This document shows positions 33,514-41,808 of a stretch of DNA of 64,000 nucleotides, one piece after another (position 1 is the stretch's first letter; the number at the start of each line of letters is the position of its first letter). The stretch covers positions 1-64,000 of the forward strand of contig QBZZ01000001.1 of assembly GCA_003282145.1 (NCBI GenBank), given 5' to 3'. The notes below the pieces were generated by a model. It was not told the origin of the DNA, searched no databases, and saw only the letters and a list, made by a program, of their open reading frames with translations. This stretch comes from SAR116 cluster bacterium AG-337-N21 (GTDB lineage Bacteria; Pseudomonadota; Alphaproteobacteria; Puniceispirillales; Marisalimonadaceae). The position numbers and the translations under genes are program-made.

Positions 33514-34284
33514 ATGGAATTTCAAAATGAAATTGGCCTTATACAAAGAAAAATGGCTGCTAGTATTGCGGGAACTTCTAGAAGGCTTGAAATTTTAAAT
33601 ACTTTAGACTTGCAATCAGGTCAACAGGTTCTCGACATAGGTTGTGGAGGAGGACATCTTCTAGTAGAGCTTGCAAAAGCCGTCGGCCCAAATGGTAAAG
33701 TATATGGATTAGATACTAGCGAAGATCAACTAAAACAAGCTAAAGAAAGATGTAATTTACATGATAATGTTTTTACTCTACATGGATTAGCAAATTCAAT
33801 AAATTTGAATGACGATAGTTGTAACGCTGTGGTCTCTGTACAAACCTTCGAATATATTAAAAATGTTGATGAATCAATCGAAGAAGTTATTAGAGTGCTT
33901 AAACCAGAATCTATTTTTGTAAATATATCTATTCTATGGGATTATTATAAATTTTATGGTGCCGATGAAAACTTAAATAACATTATCCAAGATACATTTA
34001 AAAAACATTGTTTCCATCAAATGCTACCTATGGATCTCACAGGTAAACTCAAAAAGTTTGGGTTTAAACATATTAAACATAAACCATTACCTCTATTTAT
34101 AACGAATAGAGATAATAATTCACCAGCAAGGTATGCAGCTGACGTTATGGCTCAATTTGCTATACAGCAAGGAGTTTCATCGAACAAAGTAGATGAATGG
34201 CAAAGTCAGTTAAGTATGGCTGAGGAAGAAGGAAGGTTTGCATACACAAATCTTCCAATATTGACTTATGGTTATATAAATTAG
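33514..34284 (+). CDS. Class I SAM-dependent methyltransferase (UbiE-like)
   Basis: 256 residues with the full SAM-binding core: QVLDIGCGGGHLLVELAKAV (motif I), KVYGLDTSEDQLKQAK (motif II), then NSINLNDDSCNAVVSVQTFE and IEEVIRVLKPESIFV. The order and motifs match UbiE/arsenite-type small-molecule methyltransferases. The C-terminal half is divergent, so the acceptor is unknown. It has its own promoter-like element and is followed by the small gene at 34343. Confidence 0.85.
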   Translation: MEFQNEIGLIQRKMAASIAGTSRRLEILNTLDLQSGQQVLDIGCGGGHLLVELAKAVGPNGKVYGLDTSEDQLKQAKERCNLHDNVFTLHGLANSINLNDDSCNAVVSVQTFEYIKNVDESIEEVIRVLKPESIFVNISILWDYYKFYGADENLNNIIQDTFKKHCFHQMLPMDLTGKLKKFGFKHIKHKPLPLFITNRDNNSPARYAADVMAQFAIQQGVSSNKVDEWQSQLSMAEEEGRFAYTNLPILTYGYIN

Positions 34285-34342
34285 TAATTTCTTTATATAA
34301 TTAATTAAATAATTGTTCGTACTATAATTTTAGGAATTAAAT

Positions 34343-34642
34343 TTGATTTCTATTATGAGAGTATATGTTTGGACTTCTCAAAATGAAGAACATGCAGATT
34401 TGTTTCTTCTATTTTGTCAAAAAATTAAAAAAGAATATTTTAGTAATGATATTAAAATTAATTTGATTGTTCTTCAAAATGAGACCAACAAAAGTCAAGT
34501 TACAAGTATTTGGAAATACGAAGATGAAAAACATTTAAAAACTGTTAGAACATATTTAGCTAAACATGTTAAAATGCCAAATTCATTATCTCCAAAAGAA
34601 ATTGTATACAGCGGTGGAGTAGTAATTGATCCATCTGATTAG
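34343..34642 (+). CDS. Small alpha/beta-barrel-like protein, paralogue of 40381-40677
   Basis: 99 residues. The strand IMRVYVWTSQ, a helix with EEHADLFLLFCQKIKKEY, the strand IKINLIVLQ and QVTSIWKYEDEKHLKTVR form a ferredoxin-like pattern. Its relative at 40381-40677 shares QVT.IWKY..E.HLK.VR.YL.KH and PNSLSPKE.V.SG. That long conserved block shows that both are real. Its function is unknown. Translation could start at TTG 34343 or at the ATG at 34355. Confidence 0.65.
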   Translation: MISIMRVYVWTSQNEEHADLFLLFCQKIKKEYFSNDIKINLIVLQNETNKSQVTSIWKYEDEKHLKTVRTYLAKHVKMPNSLSPKEIVYSGGVVIDPSD

Positions 34643-34843
34643 TTACTTTTTTAACTGATAAATCCTTATAAATTTTAAAAATATTTTAATTAACTAATAA
34701 TATTATTGATATGTTTTGAAAACTATCGGAAAAAGATATTTTAGTTAAAAATTAATTTTTCAGTATTATATTATTTTGAATATTTTACTAATCATGGCAA
34801 ATTAGTTTTTACTTTTAACAGTTTTTAAAATTATGGAATATAA

Positions 34844-34936
34844 ATGAATAAATGGGTAATAATTATATTAGTATTATTTATGCTTTTTGTTTTTTTCCCA
34901 ACTATATCATATTGGATTAATGAATGGAGTATTTGA
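34844..34936 (+). CDS. 30-residue single-span membrane peptide, relative of 25380-25457
   Basis: MNKWVIIILVLFMLFVFFPT followed by ISYWINEWSI. The span plus FFPTISYWIN repeats the FLPTILYWVN motif of the peptide at 25380. It ends 4 nt before a zinc-ribbon-like gene, while the other copy overlaps one upstream. The function is unknown. Confidence 0.5.
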   Translation: MNKWVIIILVLFMLFVFFPTISYWINEWSI

Positions 34937-34940
34937 TTAG

Positions 34941-35174
34941 ATGTTTAAATTAAATAGTTTTTGTAAAGAATGTTTTGATCCTCACAAAATTATATGGAAT
35001 TGCAAAAAACATTTATCTGATAAAGATTGGATCTATCTTTGCGGTAACTGCATTAGATATTATAAATACCTTAACGGAAAAAATTTTAAATCTCAATTTC
35101 AAAATATTAAAGCATTTATTAAGTGTCGATTAAATTCAACTAAAATAGTACTTCCTTTATATGAAGCAAACTAA
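34941..35174 (+). CDS. Small zinc-ribbon-like protein, paralogue of 23063-23284
   Basis: 77 residues with FCKECF, then WNCKKHLSDKDWIYLCGNCI. The CxxC pairs and the NCK..H...D..W..LC..C core match the protein at 23063. The C-terminal half is basic. It is close behind the tiny membrane peptide and 8 nt ahead of a membrane protein gene. Its function is unknown. Confidence 0.6.
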   Translation: MFKLNSFCKECFDPHKIIWNCKKHLSDKDWIYLCGNCIRYYKYLNGKNFKSQFQNIKAFIKCRLNSTKIVLPLYEAN

Positions 35175-35182
35175 TTATAATT

Positions 35183-35479
35183 ATGGAATATACAATTTTT
35201 AAAATATTTGTCTTTTGTATGTTCATTATTTTTGGTGTGTTAATTTTAGGTCTTTTAAAGTGGATCTTAAAATTTGTTAAATTATGTTATCAACATATTC
35301 TCTGGAAAGTTAAAGTTCTAATTGTTTTCCCACTAAGTATTTTGATTATTATACTTTGGCTAATTATTAAAAACTCGCTTGAAAAGGGCCAACCAGAATT
35401 ATTAATTGCAATTATGATAGGTTGTATCGGCTCACATTATATTTTTAAAGACGAAGAAAGTAATCAGATTAGTAAGTAA
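35183..35479 (+). CDS. Small multi-span membrane protein of unknown function
   Basis: 98 residues with two strong membrane segments (about 4-30 and 44-63), possibly a third (about 72-88), and a charged C-terminal tail (FKDEESNQISK). It lies in a probable operon with the zinc-ribbon gene. There is no known motif. Confidence 0.5.
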   Translation: MEYTIFKIFVFCMFIIFGVLILGLLKWILKFVKLCYQHILWKVKVLIVFPLSILIIILWLIIKNSLEKGQPELLIAIMIGCIGSHYIFKDEESNQISK

Positions 35480-35804
35480 TTACTGAAGATTATATTTGTC
35501 GGAAAAATTTTTAGGCACGATTTTAAATAATATGGTTCTTTATTTAAGAATAATGCCAAATCTCCACTAAGCGTGCTAGTGCTAATAAGAATATTGAAGT
35601 AAACTTAATTACGAAACTAAAAATATTAATATTAGCTCAATTGTTCTTATAAAATAATTAATTATAGAATATCTATTATTTATAAAGATTATAACAAAGC
35701 TAAATAGTAAAAATTTATATTAGTATATTTTATTTAGAAATTTAGAGTAAATTTGTGTTGATCCTAGTAATTTAATAAATCCTTACATGATAAACCTGAA
35801 AAAT
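35480..35804. other. AT-rich gap without genes
   Basis: 325 nt between two convergent genes. I see no coding frame, RNA gene or clear terminator in it. Confidence 0.55.
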
Positions 35805-36356
35805 TTAAGTTGTGTCAACCATAGTAATTAGATTTGAATTATTATTTTGGGGACTATTTACATCTTTACTTACACGATAAAAATTTATGTTATAATTAGC
35901 TTTACTGTTTAATAAATTTTCTCCTTCAAGGTAAGAAGATATTTCAGAATTATCCAATAAAACTGGTTGTCGATGGTGAATATGATTAATTTGATCTGTT
36001 GCTGCTCGCGTCAGAATAAGAAATCCAATATCGTTATAAAGCCCTGCAAAACTGTTTGATTGACAATAATGATAAAATGGAATTTTTTCTTTATCTTTTC
36101 TTTGCCACTCATACCAACCATTATGAAATATCACACATCTTTTAGCATTTCTAAAGGATGGTTTTTCATTCATAGTCTCTGAACGACAATTAATGAGGTT
36201 CATATCTTTTTTCCATAATGGTGCATAAGTCCATTTCATTAACTTTGCATCATTAATGGTTTTCACAGGCACCAATTGAGATGGTACAATATTGAATGAG
36301 GGCTTATATTCTAGACCAAAAACATTATTAGATGATATTACAAATCGGCCACACAT
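35805..36356 (-). CDS. SOS response-associated peptidase (SRAP / YedK-HMCES family)
   Basis: This family forms a covalent shield on abasic sites in single-stranded DNA through its second residue, a cysteine. Here C2 follows the start methionine directly (MCGRFVISS). The NCRSET motif (N56, R58, E60), GWYEW with E83, and HHRQP with H128 are all present, so the active site looks complete. The length of 183 residues is a little shorter than usual because the insert regions are trimmed. It is a single gene on the minus strand, within the accessory region. Confidence 0.9.
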   Translation of the reverse strand: MCGRFVISSNNVFGLEYKPSFNIVPSQLVPVKTINDAKLMKWTYAPLWKKDMNLINCRSETMNEKPSFRNAKRCVIFHNGWYEWQRKDKEKIPFYHYCQSNSFAGLYNDIGFLILTRAATDQINHIHHRQPVLLDNSEISSYLEGENLLNSKANYNINFYRVSKDVNSPQNNNSNLITMVDTT

Positions 36357-36475
36357 AGTATTAAGATTATCTATTCATATTTAATTTTTAAATATTTTGT
36401 ATTTAGAATGCAAAAGTATTTTTTTTTAATTAAAATTTATTAATGAACTTTTTACAACAAAATTAAGAGTAAAAA

Positions 36476-36841
36476 ATGATATTAATAGCAGATATTGTTC
36501 TTTTTTTTCACTTTTGCATTGTTGTATTTATTACATTTGGTTTTGTCTTAATACCAATTGGTTACAATTTTAATTGGATTTGGATTAAAAATAAAAAATT
36601 AAGATTACTTCATTTTGGAATGATGATTTTCGTTACTTTTGAAACAATGTTAGGATTGTCTTGTCCTCTAACTATTTTGGAAAATAATTTAAGAGGCATT
36701 AATGGAAATAAGTTATTTTTATCTAGGTGGATAACTGAAGTAATTTATTGGGATTTTCCATCTGAATTTTTTTTAATTTTATATTTTCTTTGTTTAGGAT
36801 GGACTTTTATAATATGGAAAAAGTATCCCCCTATCGAATAA
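36476..36841 (+). CDS. DUF2784-family membrane protein
   Basis: 121 residues with four membrane spans. The family signature is clear: ADIVLFFHFCIVVFITFG, a LRLLHFGMM segment, TFETMLGLSCPLTILEN and EVIYWDFP. The CPLT.LE motif between spans is diagnostic. The function is unknown across bacteria. It stands 90 nt before another small membrane protein. Confidence 0.85.
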   Translation: MILIADIVLFFHFCIVVFITFGFVLIPIGYNFNWIWIKNKKLRLLHFGMMIFVTFETMLGLSCPLTILENNLRGINGNKLFLSRWITEVIYWDFPSEFFLILYFLCLGWTFIIWKKYPPIE

Positions 36842-36930
36842 AATAATTAGAATAATATCACTTCTTAGATTTTTACTTACAGTAAGGGATTCACAAATAT
36901 TATATTCAAATTTTATATAAGGGGGATTAA

Positions 36931-37104
36931 ATGGATTTCAAATATGCGCAAAGTTGGTTATTAGGTATTGTTTGTTTTGTTTATGGTATTTATAGAGTCA
37001 TTGGCGGATCAGACAAAACTTTCAATTGGGTTGATATAGTTGCCATTCTTGGTTTTTGTTATTCGATATATGTAACCCAAATTGCCAGTTCAAAGGAAGA
37101 ATAG
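36931..37104 (+). CDS. 57-residue membrane protein, relative of 39548-39715
   Basis: MDFKYAQSWLLGIVCFVYGI starts the first span, a short polar loop follows (RVIGGSDKTFNW), and the second span contains AILGFCYSIYVTQ. A strong AAGGGGG site precedes the ATG. The protein at 39548 has the same two-span layout with AIGGFCFGVYLTK. The function is unknown. Confidence 0.6.
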   Translation: MDFKYAQSWLLGIVCFVYGIYRVIGGSDKTFNWVDIVAILGFCYSIYVTQIASSKEE

Positions 37105-37460
37105 TTTTTTGGGCAAACTCTTAAAAGATAAAAAATTGATCACTTATACATATTTTTTTATAATATGTATTTTTATGCATAAATAAAATATTCTTATTTT
37201 CTTTTATTAAAATTTAAAAGTTCAAAAAAGACAAAACTGTCATCTATTTATTCTGCTTTATCAAAGCAATTTTTTCTTAAATATTGCTGGAGTATTTGAT
37301 GTGATAAGCATATTATTTATTTTTTTAACCTAGCTTTTTGCTCGGCTTTAAATTCATGTGATTTAATAATTTATTTTTCTTAATGTTAAAACATCAAATT
37401 TTCTTATCTATTAAAATTTATAACTATTTACGTCATAAATATTTTGATTAAACTTATTTT
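37105..37460. other. AT-rich gap without genes
   Basis: 356 nt; no coding frame or RNA gene is seen on either strand. Confidence 0.55.
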
Positions 37461-37784
37461 ATGAAAAATATTAAGTTTTGCTTCGTATATGTCACTGTTG
37501 AAAATTTTAGACAAGCTAAAATAATTTCTGAGCTGGCTATAAAAAATAAATTGTGTGCTTGTACAAATATTTTCCCTGAAATCCATTCAGTTTTTGAATG
37601 GGAAGGACAAATAAATTTTGAAAAAGAAACGGTTTTAATCCTGAAAACTATTGAAACTAAATTTGAACAACTTGAAAAATTAATTACTGAGAATCATAGT
37701 TATGAAACTCCTTGTATTCTAAAACTTGATATTTCAAAGGGTAATAAAAAATTTTTAAATTGGTTAGAATCAACAATAGTATAA
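37461..37784 (+). CDS. cutA: Divalent-cation tolerance protein CutA
   Basis: 107 residues of the small trimeric CutA fold: FVYVTVENFRQAKIISELAI, LCACTNIFPEIHSVFEWEG and ETVLILKT. HSYETPCILKLDI completes the signature. CutA has been tied to copper tolerance, but its molecular role remains unclear. The gene stands alone, with about 180 nt on the downstream side before the metallopeptidase gene. Confidence 0.93.
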   Translation: MKNIKFCFVYVTVENFRQAKIISELAIKNKLCACTNIFPEIHSVFEWEGQINFEKETVLILKTIETKFEQLEKLITENHSYETPCILKLDISKGNKKFLNWLESTIV

Positions 37785-37966
37785 AATAATCTCTCTTTTT
37801 TTACATAATTATAACGACTTAATAGAATTCAGAAACATAAGTAATAAAATGCTTATGGGGAAGATAATGACAGTATTAAATTCTAATTAAAACAGTTGAA
37901 TTACGTCTAAAAAATACCAAATATAGCTATGTAGATGTCACCCAAATAAAAGGTTATACAAATAAA

Positions 37967-38644
37967 ATGATTATATATTTCATATTATTACTAATTCTTT
38001 CTGTAGCACCTGTAATTTGGTTAAATATTGTATTTAGTAAAAATGATAAAGTATTAGTAAATATGCCATTTACTGGTCTTGAGTTTGGCAAGATAATATT
38101 AAAAGAAATGGGTTTAACGGAAGTAAAAATAGAAAAATCATTGACCGTAGATCATTACGATCTTAAAGAAAAAAAGGTTAAAGTTTCTGAGGACCGTTTA
38201 GCAAAAAAAAGTCTTACAGCCATATCTATTGTTTGCCACGAAATAGGACACGCAATACAACATCACGAAAAATATAGACCTCTCGAACAAAGAACTACTC
38301 TTGTAAAAAGTACTGCATGGATTTCGCAACTAGGTAGTGGATTATTAATGGTTGGTATTCCAACGATTTTAGCCACAGGCTCATACCCTTTAATAAAAAT
38401 ATGTCTACTTTTAGTTCTATTGTCTTTATTAATAGGCGTGGTTGTACATTTAATAACTTTAGAGGTTGAGCTAGATGCAAGTTTCAATAGGGCCTTACCA
38501 ATTATAAAAAATAAAGTACCACCTGAATATCACAATGCTTGCCAGTCAATACTCAGAGCTGCAGCCTTTACTTATGTTATTGGAGTTGTCAGGAACTTTG
38601 TTTCACTGAGGTTTATTTGGCTATTATTATCAAGAATTAGGTAA
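37967..38644 (+). CDS. Membrane zinc metallopeptidase, YugP/DUF2268-like
   Basis: The zinc motif HEIGHAIQHH lies at residues 91-100, after an N-terminal span (about 2-24) and a soluble part with VSEDRLAKKSLTAISIVC. At least two further spans follow (about 118-135 and 142-168), with an EVELDASFNRA segment that supplies the third zinc ligand. This matches YugP-type neutral zinc metallopeptidases of the membrane. The length of 225 residues is usual. The next gene starts 4 nt after the stop. Confidence 0.88.
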   Translation: MIIYFILLLILSVAPVIWLNIVFSKNDKVLVNMPFTGLEFGKIILKEMGLTEVKIEKSLTVDHYDLKEKKVKVSEDRLAKKSLTAISIVCHEIGHAIQHHEKYRPLEQRTTLVKSTAWISQLGSGLLMVGIPTILATGSYPLIKICLLLVLLSLLIGVVVHLITLEVELDASFNRALPIIKNKVPPEYHNACQSILRAAAFTYVIGVVRNFVSLRFIWLLLSRIR

Positions 38645-38648
38645 ACAA

Positions 38649-38846
38649 ATGATAAATGAAAAGCAAAAATATATAATAACACTTTTAGTAGATGGCAGGG
38701 AATGGAATAGTCAACCAATTGAAGGAAAATTAGGTGATTTGCAAACCATAATTGATGAAGCGTTAGAGCAACATAGAATATCACGGTTTTTTACAATTCG
38801 TCCAAAAAACGTAGAATTCAAAAGAGCTACTTTACTTAAGGAATAA
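38649..38846 (+). CDS. Small soluble protein coupled to the metallopeptidase
   Basis: 65 residues, mostly polar, with a strand-helix-strand layout (YIITLLVDGREW; LQTIIDEALEQHRIS; FFTIRPKNVEF). No family is recognised. The short spacing to the metallopeptidase gene suggests a shared transcript, and the product could be a partner or simply a passenger. Confidence 0.5.
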   Translation: MINEKQKYIITLLVDGREWNSQPIEGKLGDLQTIIDEALEQHRISRFFTIRPKNVEFKRATLLKE

Positions 38847-38863
38847 TCAAAGATTTTATTAAA

Positions 38864-39406
38864 TTAGTTTACAAAATTTACTTCTTTAATGAAGATATCT
38901 GCAAAGTGATTTCTTCCGAAAGCTACTATTCCAATTGAAGTAATTTTTTTTGGGTTGATTTTATTAGATAAAAATGAACTTGATCTTTTAAAGGTCTTAA
39001 TTGGTAATCTAAAAACCTGGAATTCATTTTTCACGTTAAAATCAATTTGGTAATATTGCCAAGGCAAAATAGTACCAGTAGTCCTCAAATGAATAAAATA
39101 CTTTTGGTTATTTCCCTTTGCAGTTATATCAATAAATTTAGAATTTTCTAAATTTATTTTGTTAAGTTTTCTTCTAATTTGAATAAAACCACCCCTATTT
39201 TCAGTTGATACTTTACCCGTAACATGTGCAACAACGTTATTTTCAATAGAAATAAACTCTACATTTCCTGAAGAAACACCTCCCATAACCTGATCTGTTA
39301 AAAAACTCCACTTTTCTGAGTTTTGAAAATTATCTTTAAAAACACTATCAGCCAAAGATTCAGACATCACAATTATTAGAATTAAAATAGATCCTAAAAT
39401 ATTCAT
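38864..39406 (-). CDS. CIA30-family (NDUFAF1-like) secreted protein
   Basis: 180 residues with an N-terminal signal peptide (about 1-19). The CIA30 fold follows: WSFLTDQVMGGVSSGNVEF, the GGFIQIRRKL strand, YFIHLRTTGTILPWQYYQID and a C-terminal SIGIVAFGRNHFADIFIKEV strand. CIA30 in mitochondria helps assemble complex I, while bacterial exported members have no known role. The gene is transcribed against its neighbours. Confidence 0.85.
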   Translation of the reverse strand: MNILGSILILIIVMSESLADSVFKDNFQNSEKWSFLTDQVMGGVSSGNVEFISIENNVVAHVTGKVSTENRGGFIQIRRKLNKINLENSKFIDITAKGNNQKYFIHLRTTGTILPWQYYQIDFNVKNEFQVFRLPIKTFKRSSSFLSNKINPKKITSIGIVAFGRNHFADIFIKEVNFVN

Positions 39407-39547
39407 GAAAAAAACACACTAATTTAACTTAGAAATTAAATTAACTAGATAAACTATTAAGTCAATTTCAACGATTATTTTTAATATTAATATATTATCA
39501 TTTGAGCAGATAGTTAAAACTATTAAAGTCTCTAAAAAGGATTATTT

Positions 39548-39715
39548 ATGAATAGACAAATAGCAGGATGGATAATAATTAGTATGTGCTTATTATGGGG
39601 TCTTTTACGGACTATTGATTTGGTTGAGCCTAATTTTGTTCTAAATTTTTTTGCAATTGGTGGCTTTTGTTTTGGGGTATATCTTACAAAAGATTTAACA
39701 AAAGAAGAAAGTTAA
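39548..39715 (+). CDS. 55-residue membrane protein, relative of 36931-37104
   Basis: Two spans: GWIIISMCLLWGLLR, a loop, then FFAIGGFCFGVYLTK, and an acidic/lysine end (DLTKEES). It is preceded by an AAAAGGA site. The layout and the GGFCFGVYLT motif match the small protein at 36931, which indicates an ancient duplication within the accessory region. Confidence 0.6.
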   Translation: MNRQIAGWIIISMCLLWGLLRTIDLVEPNFVLNFFAIGGFCFGVYLTKDLTKEES

Positions 39716-39807
39716 TGTTTTTATGTAAAGTATTTTTAGCATTTGGGTTGATATCTTAAATGTTAATTAATACATCTATCTATACAATTTTAAATAAGAG
39801 AAATTTA

Positions 39808-39972
39808 ATGTCTAAGAAAAAGTATCCTACTGAACTCGAACATAGTGAGTGGTTAAAAAGACAAAATTATTTTCTTGAGGAACAAAATAAAAATTTAAAA
39901 AAAAAATTGTTAGAAGCTGAAGAATATATAAACTCTTTACTAAACAGATTAAAATTATATCAAAATAAATAA
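39808..39972 (+). CDS. Small coiled-coil protein
   Basis: 54 residues from the ATG at 39808, which gives a cleaner start than an in-frame ATG 48 nt upstream. The sequence is a single helix-forming stretch: ELEHSEWLKRQNYFLEEQNK followed by LKKKLLEAEEYINSLLNRL. A heptad-like spacing of Leu suggests a dimeric coiled coil. Its function is unknown. It precedes the MAPEG gene by 16 nt. Confidence 0.5.
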   Translation: MSKKKYPTELEHSEWLKRQNYFLEEQNKNLKKKLLEAEEYINSLLNRLKLYQNK

Positions 39973-39988
39973 TTAATGGGAAATTATA

Positions 39989-40372
39989 ATGACTTTAGAA
40001 AACATTCTTATACTTTCTTTTTTGTTAGTTATAGTTCAAATATCTATTCCTGTAATAATTGATCTTTTGATAACTAATAAAATAAAATTTATATATCTTT
40101 TTTCTTCAAGAGACAATGATCAAGATACATCTCAGTTTTTTGGGAGAGCTAATAGAGCATTGAGAAATCTATTTGAGACATTACCAATTTTTATTGGTTT
40201 GGTCTTAATATCAATTATCAAAGAGGTAGATAATTCTTCATTGGCGTTATTATGGTTGGTGTCAAGAACAATTTATATACCTCTATATATTCTGGGAATT
40301 AATTATTTAAGAACAGGTGTATGGGCTGTTGCTCTAATTTGCCTAATTATGATGAGTATAAAATTTTTTTAA
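39989..40372 (+). CDS. MAPEG-family membrane protein
   Basis: 127 residues with four membrane spans. The FGRANRALRNLFETLPIF motif is the MAPEG signature (RA-RN--E-LP-F). Eukaryotic members are glutathione-dependent enzymes of lipid mediator pathways; bacterial ones are mostly untested. The gene has a GGGA site upstream and a convergent neighbour at 40381. Confidence 0.88.
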   Translation: MTLENILILSFLLVIVQISIPVIIDLLITNKIKFIYLFSSRDNDQDTSQFFGRANRALRNLFETLPIFIGLVLISIIKEVDNSSLALLWLVSRTIYIPLYILGINYLRTGVWAVALICLIMMSIKFF

Positions 40373-40380
40373 AATATATT

Positions 40381-40677
40381 TTATAATTTAGATTCTAAGA
40401 TTACATCACCCGAAAAAACAACTTCTTTTGGCGATAAAGAATTTGGTATAGAGTTATGCTTTGATAAATATTTTCGAACTTCTTTTAAGTGTTGTTCATT
40501 ATCATATTTCCAAATAGCAGTAACCTGATTTTTGGTTGATTTATTCTGTATCATTTTAAAATCAATCTTAAATTTATCTTTGAGCGTATCTTCCATGATT
40601 TTTTGGGATATAGCGATAAACATTTCTGCATGCTGTTCATTTTGAAATGTGCGTACTGTTATTCTCATAATAGACAT
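40381..40677 (-). CDS. Small alpha/beta-barrel-like protein, paralogue of 34343-34642
   Basis: 98 residues from the ATG at 40677, chosen because it matches the start of the copy at 34343 (SIMRI versus SIMRV). The frame extends 15 codons upstream without support. The shared block covers QVTAIWKYDNEQHLKEVRKY and PNSLSPKEVVFSG. It may mark the far edge of the accessory region, since typical metabolic genes follow. Confidence 0.65.
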   Translation of the reverse strand: MSIMRITVRTFQNEQHAEMFIAISQKIMEDTLKDKFKIDFKMIQNKSTKNQVTAIWKYDNEQHLKEVRKYLSKHNSIPNSLSPKEVVFSGDVILESKL

Positions 40678-40793
40678 AGATAAAAACCCTAACGAATAAT
40701 ATTCAACTGCAATTAAAAACATCTTATTAATGATTTGAAGAATTACAAATATTTTATATCATTACCTGAAATTGAAATTGTTAAGAGGAATTT

Positions 40794-41768
40794 ATGTCCA
40801 AAGCCATAGTTTTAAGGAATCACGGAAAATCAAACGTTTTAAAATTAGAAGATGTTATTGTTGAAAAACCCAAAGATAACGAATTGCTCATTAAACAAAC
40901 TGCAATAGGCGTTCACTTTCATGATATTTATGTTAGGTCTGGGTTATATAAAACACTTGAGTTACCCGGTATACCAGGATTAGAAGCGGTAGGTGTTGTC
41001 CAAGATGTTGGTAATAAAAGCAGAGATTTTAACATTGGAGATAGGATTGGCTACATAACTAAGTATTATGGAGCATATGCAAGTCATAGAGTAATCGATA
41101 GTAAACTTGCCATAAAAATACCTAGCTATATTTCTGATGATGTAATTGCTACTAACTTTTCAAGAGCAATAACAGTTCAAATGTTAATGGAGCAAGTAAC
41201 TAAAGTAAAACCTAATGACATTATTTTAATCACAGCTGCTACAGGAGGAGTAGGAAGTCTTTTTTCTCAATGGGCGAAATCGAAAGGTGCATGTGTAATT
41301 GGAAGTGTAGGTAATGATGAAAAAATATCGTTAGCTCATTCACTTGGCTGTGATTATGTATTTACTTATAATCAAAAAGACTTTGTTACTCAAATAATGG
41401 ATATAACTAAGGGTAACGGTGTAGATAAGGTATTTGACTCAGTAGGAAAGGATACATTTGAAAACTCTTTAAAAAGTATTAGTGCATGTGGACATTTAAT
41501 AAATTTTGGACAATCATCGGGTCCAGTAGAACCAATATCTATGTCTACTCTAGCTAGTAAATCCCTTACAATTTCAAGGCCAATCCTTTTTGATTACATA
41601 TCTAACTCCAACTTATACAAAAAAATGGCTAATTCTGTTTTTAATGCTTTTCAAAATAATCAAATAAAAATACCAAAATTAGAGCCTTATAAACTTAAAG
41701 ACGCCTCTTTAGCACACGATGTGCTAGAGTCTAGAAGAGGTGGAGGTAGTGTATTTTTAACACCTTAA
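40794..41768 (+). CDS. Quinone oxidoreductase, zinc-free MDR type
   Basis: 324 residues. It has an N-terminal GroES-like half with VHFHDIYVRSGLY and PGIPGLEAVGVV, then a Rossmann half with the ITAATGGVGSLFSQWAKSKG nucleotide loop. No zinc ligands are found. This matches the QorA-like NADPH:quinone reductase class of medium-chain dehydrogenases. It starts a run of three similarly directed genes, with sulfurtransferase and RsmJ next. Confidence 0.9.
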   Translation: MSKAIVLRNHGKSNVLKLEDVIVEKPKDNELLIKQTAIGVHFHDIYVRSGLYKTLELPGIPGLEAVGVVQDVGNKSRDFNIGDRIGYITKYYGAYASHRVIDSKLAIKIPSYISDDVIATNFSRAITVQMLMEQVTKVKPNDIILITAATGGVGSLFSQWAKSKGACVIGSVGNDEKISLAHSLGCDYVFTYNQKDFVTQIMDITKGNGVDKVFDSVGKDTFENSLKSISACGHLINFGQSSGPVEPISMSTLASKSLTISRPILFDYISNSNLYKKMANSVFNAFQNNQIKIPKLEPYKLKDASLAHDVLESRRGGGSVFLTP

Positions 41769-41808
41769 AAATTTTAATAAATTGAAACACTATTTAAAGG
41801 TATAGCTT

